Positions 47,814 through 58,410 of a stretch of 64,000 nucleotides of DNA are shown piece after piece. The position numbers and the translations under genes are program-made. Each line of letters starts with the position of its first letter. The first letter of the stretch is position 1. The stretch is from Brachionus rotundiformis (Eukaryota; Rotifera; Eurotatoria; Ploima; Brachionidae), in assembly GCA_016802295.1 (NCBI GenBank), contig JAESIW010000115.1, positions 310,001 to 374,000 on the forward strand. Reading direction: 5' to 3'. The notes beneath the pieces are model-generated. The model searched no databases and had not been told where the DNA came from. It worked only from the letters and a program-made list of their open reading frames with translations.

Positions 47814-49221
47814 TCAATATTTTCTTTTTGTATGATGATCTTTATCCCTACGGTACCTGTCTCGACTTCGACTTCTTTCTCTTCCTCTACTGCGGCTTCT
47901 TTTTTTGTGACGCTCTTTACTTCGGTCTCTACCACGATCTGTCTCTTTACGCTTTTCTCTAGATCTCGATCTGGAGCGTGATTTTTTTCTATCTCTTTCC
48001 ACATATTTTCGTTTTTCATCTTTATCTTTCTCGATTTTTATTTCTTTGGAAGTTTTTTGGTTCTCGCTTTGATGAAATTCGCCTTGACAACCTGACTCCC
48101 GGAGAAATTTTGTAATTTCATCTGCATCTTCATACTCCTTGGGTGGTCTGTAGTTGCCAGCATGGTCTACTTTAATTATTCGTCCAATTATCTTTTATTA
48201 ATTTTATAGAATAAGTTTTTTATAATTTTCTTGAGTCTTGTCCAAAATGTGACCAGCTGATCACTGAAAATGAGATCATTCTGCTGGTTTGGTGAACAAT
48301 ACTGATCACAAAAGTTTAATTCTTGATCATATTTTTATTTTGGATTCGCACATACTTAATTTTAATCTAAATATCATAGTTTAGCTTTGGAGCCTCGTAT
48401 GGTTTTAGATGACGCCAAAAAACATTTAGCATTGATATTAAGCAAGCATGCAAATCCAGTCCCATGTCCAATATGCAAAGCCATGATGAAAAATGGTCGA
48501 GGAGTCAAACTAAATATAGCTACAAAGCACCCAATCTAATTTAGAAATTTTTTACCTATCGTTTTAACTTTTAGATAAGATAAGTTTTTTATTAACACTT
48601 AATTAAGACTATTTAAAAACAATAATTAAGATTTTGACCATAAATATAAATATTGATCACGTTTCTTTTTTATTTTTTTAGAATTTTTTGACCATATATT
48701 CTTATATATTGTGTAATCTGGATTTGGTGATCAGTCTTGTTTACCAAACCAGCATCATTAAGTGAAAAAATTTTGGACCCATTTTCCTCTAAAAAAACCA
48801 ACCTTAGTTCCATTAAAGTTGTCAACTGCAAGGTCAGTACTTTTTTGATTTTCGTAGCAAACAAAGCCAAAGCCTTTTGATTTACCTGTTTTACGATCAC
48901 GAATTAAATTTATGTTGACAACTTCTCCATATCTAATTAAAAAAGGGTTTTTCTTTTTTCTTTAATTCTATCTTTAATTAGAAGATTACTGAGAAAAAAT
49001 ACAAATAATATCGCCTTCAGTGAGTTCGTATGGCATTCCTCCAAAAAATACCCAAGCACTGTCTCTATACTGATTGTGCCAAGACTTTGTTGTCCCCACA
49101 GCTCCTATTTTTATCTCATTTTCGATCAATTTTTGTAAATTTTTTGTTTGCCTTGGTAAAAGCAATTAAATTAAAGCAAAAAGGTGAAACAAAAATTCAA
49201 AACATACGTCAATGGATTCAT
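47814..49221 (-). CDS. RBMX2: RNA-binding motif protein X-linked 2 homologue (spliceosome/RES)
   Basis: Four exons on minus: 49208-49221 (only 14 coding nt), 48990-49151, 48803-48932 and 47814-48191, with agreeing phases and 227 residues. It opens MNPLT, as in the family. The RRM carries RNP2 VFFGGMPYEL and RNP1 KGFGFVCYENQ, with GDIICIFSQYGEVVNI between them and IIGRIIKVDHAGNYRPPKE closing the domain, which matches RBMX2/Ist3 closely. The tail is an RS/RD-rich region (RSRSRSREKRKE and similar). RBMX2 is the metazoan counterpart of yeast Ist3, which joins Bud13 and Pml1 in the RES complex on activated spliceosomes and assists pre-mRNA splicing. The last intron (48192-48802) contains an inverted-repeat element. 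Confidence 0.95.
48238..48782. mobile_element. Inverted-repeat element in RBMX2 intron 3
   Basis: The left arm (48238-48318) contains GTCCAAAAT and GCTGGTTTGGTGAACAATAC; the right arm (48726-48782) contains their inverted counterparts (TTGTTTACCAAACCAGC and ATTTTGGAC). The arms match over about 30 bases without gaps, with the outer motif separated by an indel. The 400-base interior holds a short zinc-finger-like open frame. The right end lies within about 25 bases of the exon 3 donor. Family not identified. Confidence 0.6.
48399..48539 (+). other. Small open frame with a CPxC zinc-finger-like motif
   Basis: 46 codons from an ATG, with PCPICKAMMKNGRGVKLNIA then TKHP and a stop two codons on. 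C-x2-C followed by GRG.KL and KHP resembles the N-terminal C2H2 fingers of R2/NeSL-type LINE proteins (CP.C...F...RGL..H....HP), except that the first His position is Asn. It lies inside the inverted-repeat element and antisense to RBMX2, so it is probably a fragment of a transposon protein. Confidence 0.4.
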
Positions 49222-49344
49222 TTTGGTACTAGAAACCGATACCAAAATTTATCTTTTTGTTTTTAAATCAAATTTTAAGAATTCGAATAATTTTTAAAAA
49301 ATTATCAAATCTAAATTTACTTTTTAGCAAAATTAATTTTTATT

Positions 49345-50139
49345 TCAAATAGAAAAAAAATATTTAGAATTAAATTTAGAAAATCGTTTGAAAATATTCA
49401 GGTTATTTTGAAGCCATGGCAAATCGGACTTTTCTCTCACTCTTTGAGAATCTTCTGGCAAATGTTGAAAGCCTTTTTTGAACAAAATTGACCTAACTTC
49501 TTCAAAGTGTTTTTCGTTTAAATGTGAAAGTCCACCTTGTCCCGGAACAGCCCAGCTGATAATAATACCCTCTTTAGCATGTCTGACTAAATTATCTAAA
49601 TAAACTTCTTCATACTCTTTGGGAATATGTTCCGCTACCTCTAAACTAATGACCCAGTCGAACACATCCAAATGATATACGGGTACAGTTAGGTCCATGA
49701 ATTCTACTTGATTTTTGGTAGTTTCTTCGCAAAAAGGCGCACCATCAAAAGCATCATAGCTTTGAACCTCATTTAAAAAAACGAATATTTCCTTATACAA
49801 GCCAGGTCCATCACCAAAGCTGGCTACTTTTTTGCCTCTTAAGTAAAAACTCAACTCCTTTGCTATCTCTGCATCAGTAACATGCTCTGAACTGTTTTTC
49901 CCACTAAGCTTTGAGCACCAGCCACCATTTGACGAAACTTGCTCATTTATGTCACATGAGAGTTGTCCGTATTTTTTGGCCATCTGAGTCAAGCGTTTGG
50001 ATAAATTGGTAATCAATTGACGAGTGTCTTGATCGCATAAATTATTTTTAAATTGAATAAGATTCACTATTAATAAACTGATAATTAATGCTCTGAATAA
50101 ATCTTTCAGAATAATTTTTAAGCTTTTAAAGTAGCTCAT
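49345..50139 (-). CDS. Membrane-anchored methyltransferase-like protein
   Basis: Single exon, 264 codons. An N-terminal hydrophobic helix (about residues 13-29) suggests a type II membrane or secretory protein, followed by a linker with four cysteines. The catalytic-like part has a SAM-binding motif I variant, VASFGDGPGLY (105-115), an acidic residue after the second strand (YDAFDG, 128-133), DWVISLEVAEHIP (161-173) and GIIISWAVPGQGGLSHLN (191-208). The SLEVAEHIP and SWA..GQGG..H.N pattern is that of a class I methyltransferase group found in many invertebrates and algae, METTL24-like in my judgement. The substrate is unknown. The ATG at 50139 is preceded by stops. It lies 124 bases downstream of the RBMX2 start codon region's intergenic gap, on the same strand. 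Confidence 0.75.
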   Translation of the reverse strand: MSYFKSLKIILKDLFRALIISLLIVNLIQFKNNLCDQDTRQLITNLSKRLTQMAKKYGQLSCDINEQVSSNGGWCSKLSGKNSSEHVTDAEIAKELSFYLRGKKVASFGDGPGLYKEIFVFLNEVQSYDAFDGAPFCEETTKNQVEFMDLTVPVYHLDVFDWVISLEVAEHIPKEYEEVYLDNLVRHAKEGIIISWAVPGQGGLSHLNEKHFEEVRSILFKKGFQHLPEDSQRVREKSDLPWLQNNLNIFKRFSKFNSKYFFSI

Positions 50140-51039
50140 TTAAAAAAATGAATAAAATTTAAGATTTTTTTATACTATTTAACAAATTAAAATCAGATTT
50201 TCAAAGCAATAAAAATAAATTAATAAAATATTTCATTATTAGCTAAATATATTTCCTTTTAAACATGAGTTTAATTTTTAATATAACATCGATTTTTTTG
50301 CACAAGGTTTATTTTTTTATTTAATTTAACATTTGGAATTTAAATTTTTTTTAAACTTAAATATAAAGGCTATTCATTAATTAAAATAACATTAAAGTAA
50401 TAATACAAAATAGACAAATCTTCTGTTTTAAGTTGATTAATCAAATTGTAAAAAATTGATTTATAATATTCTTTTTGTTTTTTTTTGGTGAACAATATTT
50501 AAAGATAAAATAATTTTCCTTAACATATAATTTCTCTGAATCAGTTATGACATTAGTTTTTGAATTATTGGAATAAAAAATGAAATATCCAAAGATAAAG
50601 GCATGGTAATTATTACCTTTGTTTATTTTATGCAAAAAAATAATAAAAAAAGTGAATTTAGGACAAAATTTTTTAATGATTACTTTTTTCTAGAAAAAAA
50701 TAGCTTTAATCATCAAAGTAGAACAAAAAAATAAAATCATTATTTTCCAGCACATTGTGCACATTGATATCATATTATACTGCCTTGCAATGTTTTTGCT
50801 GCTCTTTTTACAATCCAGCTAATTCCCTCAAATTCTCGATCAAGGCATGTTTAAGCATCCTTCAAGGAACGAAAACTACAGAAAGGAAAATAAATTTACA
50901 TTTTCCTTTAGAATTAGGTTCAACATCCTGATCTCGATATATGTTATTAGGAATTTCTTCAATTACATAAATTTTCTTTTAAATAAAAGAGTTATTAAAA
51001 TGATTGATTCGTTTATCTGTGTCGAAATAGAGATTATTT
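50140..51039. other. Intergenic, nothing recognised
   Basis: 0.9 kb of AT-rich sequence upstream of the methyltransferase-like gene. Short open frames at 50441-50635 and 50847-51101 are low-complexity, Phe/Ile/Asn-rich translations without motifs. Confidence 0.5.
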
Positions 51040-51360
51040 ATTTTTTTTATTTATTTGTTTTCTGTACCGAGCTAATGCTCCTTCAGTTAAAAAAAAATTA
51101 AAAAGTTAAAATATGATAAAATAAAAAAATGTGTAAGTAATATAAAATTAGTTAAAATAAAAGAAAACTAAAATTAGATATATTTAAATAGAGAATAACA
51201 GGATACATATTTTTAAATGTTTGGTTTTTCAGGGAAAAAAGAAGAAATAATTAGTTAGCAATTACACGATGGAGTTGAGTATTCAATATATCTTGCTTCG
51301 AAATCTTCTTTGTATTCCTCCACCAGCCTGACAACCAATGGAATAGAATGACTCAATCCT
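51040..51360 (-). repeat. Dispersed repeat, copy B (related to 27.4-27.77 kb)
   Basis: It shares with copy A the landmarks CGAGCTAATGCTCCTTCAG (about 51067-51085) and ATATATCTTGCTTCGAAATC (about 51286-51305), at nearly the same spacing. On minus it encodes LVEEYKEDFEARYIEYSTPS, again with the EYK..FE..YIE signature seen in copy A. It is followed on plus by CACCAGCCTGACAACCAATG. A transposon-derived coding end is likely; the family is not recognised. Confidence 0.55.
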
Positions 51361-51540
51361 GTCATCAACTTCATTCAAAAATTCAGGATCAGTGATACCT
51401 ACTGATATTCTTTACCGAATCTGCTACTTTCCGATAAAGATTTTTTTTTATTAATGATTGAACAGCATAAAGCCATTTATCTTTGGCTGTCAATTACCTG
51501 TACTTCGAAAATAATTATTTTTTAAAAAGAATATACAAGT

Positions 51541-51640
51541 ACTCTGATTTGAGCTCGGATCTCAGTCTCATTAACTGGGGAATCGAACCTGACACCTCGA
51601 ACATAAACAAAGCTTATGATCTGAAGTGTCGTCAAGTGAT
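51541..51640 (-). repeat. tRNA-like B box, probable SINE remnant
   Basis: On minus the sequence GGTTCGATTCCCC (51577-51589) is a perfect Pol III B box, preceded by a stretch (GCTTTGTTTATGTTCGAGG) resembling a variable-loop region. No good A box or folded tRNA cloverleaf is visible upstream, so it is not a functional tRNA. It is not the same tRNA head as the SINE at 32.4 kb. Confidence 0.45.
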
Positions 51641-51679
51641 CGTAATTCACATGATCATATGAAACGAAGAGTGTCAATC

Positions 51680-51868
51680 CTAAAAGCAAATGTTTGTAAC
51701 ATAATATTCCAAACAGTCTGCGCATGGTACTTGTTTTATATTATATTTATACACACATTTTTCTGATACTCCCACTAATTTTGCTATTTCCCGATTACTT
51801 TTGGTCTTATCCTTTAGGAGACCAATTATCTGGCATCTAACTTCAGTGGTTACGCTTTTTTTACCCAT
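51680..51868 (-). pseudogene. Tc1/mariner-type transposase N-terminal fragment
   Basis: 62 codons starting MGKKSVTTEVRCQIIGLLKD, then KTKSNREIAKLVGVSEKCVY. The pattern of a helix-turn-helix with REIAKLVGVS..CVY is that of the first DNA-binding domain of Tc1-like transposases. The catalytic DD(E/D) part is absent because the frame runs into unrelated sequence. It is a truncated relic on minus. Confidence 0.7.
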
Positions 51869-52119
51869 TTTTTATACTAAGTTTCCTTTTTTTTAAGGAA
51901 TATAATTTTTAATATCACAGTCGCCGAGCAGAAAGTTTTATAGCGATGCTTCATATATGAATCTTACGCTTATTGCATAATCTTTAAATTAAGACATTTT
52001 CAAATCCATTTAAGTTAATTAATTATTTGTCTCAACCTGATAAACTATTGTGTCAAAATATTTTACTGAAATTTTAATTGCCATTATTTAATTTCTATTA
52101 TTAAGCTAAGTGTAATGAT

Positions 52120-52640
52120 ACATTCCTAAGAGCAAAAAAACTATGCTTAGCTGCACACCGCCCTGGATGACAAATGAATTAGTCAAGCCAAATAACATGA
52201 AAGACCTTTCTTTTCGTCTTCATCTTGTTTTCATCTTGTCTTGTGTACAAACTGGGGCTCGACATCTCAAGTACGGATTTTTAGGAGAACTTTAAAAAAG
52301 CTGTTATAAAATTAAAGCTGCCGTCATTTTCTTTGAGAGTCGAATAGCTTTTAGCAATAACAAAAGCAACTCTGCGCGCCGACATACATAAACATAGTCA
52401 ATAAAAGCCTTGTAGTTTTGACAACAATCGACTGAGCTATCACTGAGCACTGTAACATCGCCGATCATCTAAATTGTCAGTTTGCATTGGTTTTCCAAGT
52501 TGAGAACAAACATTGACCCCGAGCACATCACTGCAACAATACATCCGATTAAGAAGCGTGTAATATATATCAATTAAATCTTTAGGATTGTCAGTTTTTC
52601 CTTTACTAGGTTTTAAATAAATCAAATCGGAAGCATGACA
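52120..52640. other. Transposon-like debris, unassigned
   Basis: On plus, 52128-52230 reads KSKKTMLSCTPPWMTNELVK, resembling the PPWWT.EL linker between endonuclease and RT of LINEs. On minus, 52440-52625 has a frame with DLIYLKPSKGKTDNPKDLID that I do not recognise. GC content is above background. Identity uncertain. Confidence 0.35.
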
Positions 52641-54072
52641 TCTCTTCTATACAATAGAAAATGGACTCATTTGAACTGTATGATTAATTCTTATAAGCGG
52701 AAAGACAACGGGGTATTGAGAATTTCAAAAACAAACAAAACAAGAATTTTTCCTATTTTGATAAATTAGAATTTGCTAAAATACAATATATTTAAAAAAA
52801 TACTGCAACATAGTTTAGCATACATCTTTTATACCAAAAATAAAAACTTTATTTTCTTTTTTATAGGTAAAAAAAATCAATAAACAATTTAAGGACAGAG
52901 TTTTTAAAAAAAATTAGAAGTAAATTGTGTGCTTTGGTGAGTGATTACTTTAAACTGGACAACCAAAAATAATAAGTGCTTTGCTAAATAAAAATTCTAC
53001 TTCTTAAATACAAAATTAAGTGCTTAATATACAGAAATTGAAACAAAAACTTAAAACAAAAAGATAATTTCATGAGAATAGTTATGGTTATAGGAATAAC
53101 CATAACATTAGAATAAAAATTATCAGCATCTTCGTTAGCCTCTAAAATCTTTAATTGACTTGCTTCGACTTTTATTTAACGCGGTAAAACGAAGCTATAA
53201 ATAAAATTCGAACCTACCAAAAATTTGACCACAAGGATAATTTTGTCAAAAATTTAGAAATTTTTTTATAAAATATTATTAATGTAATATTTACTTTTTT
53301 TATTTTGTTATTTAAAGTTTTTATTTTTTGTGAATTTTAGACTTTATTTAGGCCATCTGAACTTAAAATTAATGGCTTGTTGGTGTCAGTGTTGATTTAA
53401 AAAAAAAATTATATCTGATGAATATTAATAATCGGTGATTGTAAAATTTCTAACATTTTGATAATTATTAATATCAAAAATTAAAAAAAAGATTTTATTT
53501 AATTAAATGTGGCGAATCTTGTCTTAGGTAAATAATTTTATTTGTTTATTTATTTATTAAAAATTGTATATTATAATTTTAACTTAATATTGAACCACTT
53601 TTTTTTCAGAATTTATGGCTTCATACATTTTTAAAATGTATTCTAAAACAATTAGCTGATTGATATTTGTTTAGGCTTAAATAGACTTTTAAAATTTCGA
53701 CCAAAAAAATCTCTATATTAAAATGCGTCTTTTGAATTAATTTCTCAAACTGCTTAGACCAAATGCGAATCATCTAATACTTTGCAAACATTTAATTAAA
53801 GCAAATAGATCTAATTGTCGCTAACAATGGCAAAGATCACTCAAAAATCAAACTTAAATTAACAGAGACTGTAAAAATGAAATTTAACTGCCTTAAATGG
53901 CAATTAGTAAGCTAAATATCAAATAATTCTGCTTTTCATTTTGGTAATTTAAATGTAAAATGTTAAAACCACTACAGGTAATATATCTCGTATTTATACA
54001 CAAAGATAATTAGAATAAATCATATTAAAAATGATGGATTATTTAAAATTAATTTTGATTTATTTTTAAAGA
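52641..54072. other. Intergenic, nothing recognised
   Basis: 1.4 kb, AT-rich, upstream of the esterase gene. I see no motif. A short perfect inverted repeat around GTTATGGTTATAGGAATAACCATAAC lies at about 53077-53106 and could form a hairpin. Confidence 0.5.
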
Positions 54073-55544
54073 ATGTTTGGCAAGTTGTTTGTCGCACTTG
54101 TTGCCTTAAGTTCGGTTTACATTGGTAATGAACTTTCAGCAATATATGTACCAGAGGCCTTCGAAAGTCCATTTCTTTACAAAGCAATTTTTTTAACAAA
54201 TAAAATTATCGGAAATTTTGTAAATAATTAGATCAAGAAATTTTATTTTAAAATCTTATATTTCCCAAAGGCTTATTTTTTTGATTTTCTTGGTCTTGAG
54301 CACGAGTATTACATTGTCCGGCGAGCCATTGAAGTTATAACAAAAAAAACCATTTTAATTGATGATGAGTACACTGTTAGTCAAATAGTATTAAATTTAT
54401 CAATCAAAAATAAAAAAAATTATTTTATTAGATTTATGATACAGTTTTTAATCGAGTTTCAGTAAGAGTTTATTCGCCAATAAAGGTAAAAAATTCACTG
54501 CCATTCATGGTATTTACTCATGGTGGAGGATACTCTCTGGGACATATAGGTATTTTTTTTCCAAAAAAAAAGAAGAGCTTCATCGGTTTTCCAAAGATGG
54601 TTTTGACTCTTACCTGTTCGAAATAGCCAAACGAACAAACATTATTGTCATATCAGTTAAGTAATGTTTACTTGAAAAGATAATTATTTTTTTAATTTGA
54701 AAAAATCGTAAGCTATCGCTTATCACCGGAATTTGCTTACCCTATACCATTGGAAGACTGTTTTGCAGTTCTTGAATATGTTATAGACAATTCGCAAGTA
54801 CTGAAACTAGACACCAGAAAAATGATAATTGCCGGTGACTCTTCTGGCGGAAATTTGGCTCTTGTTCTAAGCCAGCAGCTATTTATTCGAAGAAAAATCA
54901 AGCCCAGGCTACAGGTGCTCATATATCCTTGGATTCAAATGTTTCATCTGAGGTTTCCTTCTCATTTACGCTACAAAGCATTGTTCCCTACACTGAATTC
55001 AGCAAAAATTATCTTATGGTATTTGGGTTTTTCTCAAGTAACATTAGAGATGCAAGAATTTTTGCTACAAAATAGGCATACTTTGTTGATAAAAGATCAG
55101 AGACTAAGAGATAAATATCAGTCATATTTGGATTTAAACTTGCTTCCAAAAGAGTACAAATTAGCAAGATCTTATTATAAAGGATACAATAATGCACTTT
55201 TTTCAAATCAAAGCCATTTAATTAATGACCCATTGCTAAGAAACATAAATTTTGTGAAAAAAATTGAGAGGCTAGCTGACATTGAGCTCTCGCCAGGTTT
55301 GGCTGATATTGAAATTTTGCGCAACATGCCAGCTACTTACATGCTAGCTTTTGAAATGGACGGACTTAAGGATGAACAATTAATTTTTGCTGAACGACTT
55401 CGCCAAGCTGGCGTGCCAGTAACTTTGGACTTTAATGAAGAGGGATTTCATGGAATCGCTACCATGCTGGATCCTGCACTTGGTCTTAGATTACCTTTTG
55501 CTTTATTAGATAATGTTGTGAAATATATTCAGCTTAATCTATAA
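54073..55544 (+). CDS. Arylacetamide deacetylase-like serine esterase (alpha/beta hydrolase)
   Basis: Five exons: 54073-54219, 54271-54375, 54432-54549, 54576-54660 and 54713-55544, with agreeing phases and 428 residues. An N-terminal hydrophobic segment (KLFVALVALSSVYIG) acts as signal anchor, giving a type II ER membrane protein as in AADAC/NCEH1. The hormone-sensitive-lipase family signature is complete: oxyanion loop THGGGYSLGH (HGGG at 114-117), VNYRLSPEFAYPIPLEDC, nucleophile elbow GDSSGG (Ser195), Asp368 in FEMDGLKDE, and His398 in EEGFHG. The enzymes hydrolyse arylacetamides, carboxyl esters or neutral cholesterol esters; the substrate here is unknown. The start ATG follows two bases after an acceptor-like TTTTTAAAG. 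Confidence 0.93.
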
Positions 55545-55789
55545 TTGGGCTTGTGTAGAAAATTTGCTTTTTAAATTTAAATAAAATAAATTAATTTTTA
55601 TCAATTTTTTTTTAATTTAAATCGAAAAAGTTTTTCAAATATCAAAATTATGAAAACAAATAATTTTAATATAATTTCAAAAAAATCAATTTAATATTGA
55701 TAACAATCACCAAGACTATAAATATATAATATTTTATAGTAGTCTTGAAATCAGTTTTACCAAATGGATCTTAATCTTGGAGAGTGACA

Positions 55790-55900
55790 TCTTCAATCCG
55801 AAAGTAAATACAAATGAAGAACTGTATAGAAGAGCAAGGACCGTGCCAATCTGAATTGGCTTGGTCATGTATAGAAAATGCCAACAGAATGAATTCTTTT
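55790..55900 (+). pseudogene. LINE C-terminal fragment (RTE-like)
   Basis: A frame with one stop and one frame change reads NEELYRRARTVP, then NLNWLGHV, a stop, and KMPTE. LYRR followed by LNWLGHV.RMP is the RTE-like C-terminal signature also present at 1240-1580. Confidence 0.7.
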
Positions 55901-56042
55901 AGTTGCATTTTTTTGGATACCTTAATTAAGTAAATAGAAATACTGGAAGGTCAAAGACAAGCACTAAGAGTAGTATACTTGATAATTATAGGTAGCCCAC
56001 GACGCTGGACCATTTTAAGATCTTCAACAGAAGATAGATAAT

Positions 56043-56370
56043 TTGATAAATTCTTTGACGAGAAATTTGAGTGTAATTCTGGAAAAAGAACAATCTGAGA
56101 ACTTCAGATGTAAACAGTGGGGATCAGCAGCAAGACTTGAAGACTTAGACTTTTCAGTTGAAATATTGGTATTTACCAATAAAGAAACTCATAAACATCT
56201 GATACCTAGGCAACAAACTAAACCAACTGGACTCGAAATAAAGCAACAAACACCAAATTGAACTCTCTGATTACCATTGATGGCACAAAAAAACAGAGAC
56301 ATCTATTGGGCACATCAATGATGAAAGAAGAAGTCTTATCGTAGATCATCAAAGCTTTGCAAACACCATA
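56043..56370 (+). pseudogene. LINE RT palm fragment
   Basis: The open frame 56043-56261 contains RLEDLDFSVEILVFTNKETH followed by GLEIKQQTP. This matches the RT palm block A..LDFADDI.LLS...........GL.IN..KT, with the catalytic FADD decayed to FSVE. After a frame change, LITIDGTKKQRHLLGTSMM resembles the next block (I.V.G..IE.V..F.YLGS.I). It lies downstream of the C-terminal piece at 55.8 kb, the reverse of the normal order, so at least two insertions or a rearrangement are involved. Confidence 0.6.
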
Positions 56371-58410
56371 TCCATGTATCCCAGGAAGTTATTTTTATGA
56401 AATTAAAACGATTTGTGACATAAAATTAAAATTTGATAGTTTTTTTTAGTTAAAAATATTTATTAAAAATTTTTTTAACTTATATTTTTGGCTTGACTTT
56501 ATCAAACTAGGCTTTTTATAAATAGCTTTTTTAAAATAGTCATAAAAATAGCTGGTAAATAAGTTAAGAATCGACAATGAAGATAAATATATATTTGGGC
56601 GAAAGATAAAAATTTTTTAAAATGAGATAGACAGAAAAAGGTAAAAAAATATAAATGGGATATGATGTACAAAAAACTAATCATAAATATTTAAAAAAAA
56701 AATTTTAGAATGAGTACCAAATAGGACAGATAAAATCAGACTTGTTTTTAAGTCACAGTTTTAAGTCAAAGTTGTTACCTGACTTAAATCTTTTATTAAA
56801 TCAAGTAAATTACTTATAATTTGCCAATAAATGATAAAATTTTTCAAAATATAAAAAACCTTAGTTCTTACATTTAAATTTTCATTAAAAACGAAAAATT
56901 AATAAAAATAGGCGGTTTTAGACTAGTTGGAAATTTTTTTTTTTGAATTTTTTAAAAAAGTCATGTCTTGACTTGAGTTATGACTTGAAAACAACTCTGA
57001 TAAGAAAATTAAAATTAAAAAAATTAAATTAATTTCTCGATTGATTATTTTTATTATCATTTATGAATTTTTTTAACCAAAAATTATACTCGCTATATTT
57101 ATTACTTACTCTAATTGGTAAAATTAGAAACAAGCTTTTAATTTAAATTAAAAATGTAAAGAATTAGAATCAATAATTTTTAAATCGAAATTTTAGAGGA
57201 AATTATTAATTTTTTAGGGATCATTAAAAAAATATTATGCTAATATTTGCATGATTGAATGAAAAATTTTAAACATTGAAAAACGCTTTTGGCAACTTGA
57301 AATTATTCTGTCGAATTAGTCATGAATATTCACAAATTAAAAATTTGCTTATAATTAATAAACATTCTGGATAATGTGCTATAAGAGGACATTTTATGAT
57401 CAATTTTGAACTTTTTTAGTTATTTTTAATGTTTATTAATTTGATTTATTTGAAAAGAATTTCCGCATTTTATTCTATGGCTGATTAATCTCTTTAATAT
57501 TCTGAATAAAGTTATATTTTGGGTACAAACTTAAATATCTGGGGTGTTTTATTTATCATAATTTTTAATTTCTTTTAGAAGGTGACAATTATTTTCAACC
57601 AAAAAATCTTACAGAAACGATTCCAGTTGATAAAATTTTCTTTTAATCAGAAATAATTTTGTTGTTGTTTTTTTTTAAATTATTTACCAAATTTTTATAA
57701 TATATGCCAAATAGTCATTGATTTCTCATAAGAATGAAGATCATGTCAAAAATAATTAGCTTCGCAAAAAAAGATTAGAATTTAAAGCCAAACTAAATAA
57801 TTTAGATAAAAAATTAAATATGGTATAAATTATTTATGGTATATTTTGAGGATTTTTACAGCCCTTAACTTCCTAAAACCAGAATTATCTGTTTATTTGA
57901 GATTTCTGATCTGGCACTAATTGTTTAATCCCGTGTAGATATAAGCTTAAATTCCGAGAATAAGAATTATTGATTGTGGTAGGGAAAAAATAAAAAGATA
58001 AAGCAATAAAATATAATTATTATAAAAAATTCAAGTTTTTTTCGCTTTTAATTTAATTTTTGATAAAAAAATCTTGCAATGTTCCAAGTTATTTAAAAAC
58101 TAGTTAAACATTTGTATAAAGCTAGTGTGCTTAAGACTTGGCATATCGCTTAAGGAGACCACCGAATGTATTTAAAATTTGTTTAATGACTAAGACAGCA
58201 AGACTTTCAGAGGCATACATTGGCAAATTTAATTAATAATTTAAGCAAAATATAAAATCATAATAAAAGAATAATTTATACATCATTTTGAAGCTTATTT
58301 TTAAATTATTATAAACGAAATTGCAAATGAATTTTTTAATTTTTACTTTTAATTTTGCTTAGGAATTTGATTTTGTTGTTAGATATGAAATTGTGCGAAT
58401 AGCAACCAAA
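56371..58410. other. Intergenic, nothing recognised
   Basis: 2 kb of AT-rich sequence between LINE debris and the ZNRF-like gene. No coding, RNA or repeat signal I can support. Its distal end has an acceptor-like TTTTGCTTAG at about 58353-58362, upstream of the ZNRF start. Confidence 0.55.

Noticed and set aside
47759..48019. 86-codon minus frame rich in Glu, Val and Lys.
   Set aside because: Alternative-frame reading of the RS-rich end of RBMX2.
58393..58410. Upstream extension of the ZNRF frame.
   Set aside because: It has no ATG; the ATG at 58411 gives the MGxxxS myristoylation site expected of ZNRF1/2.
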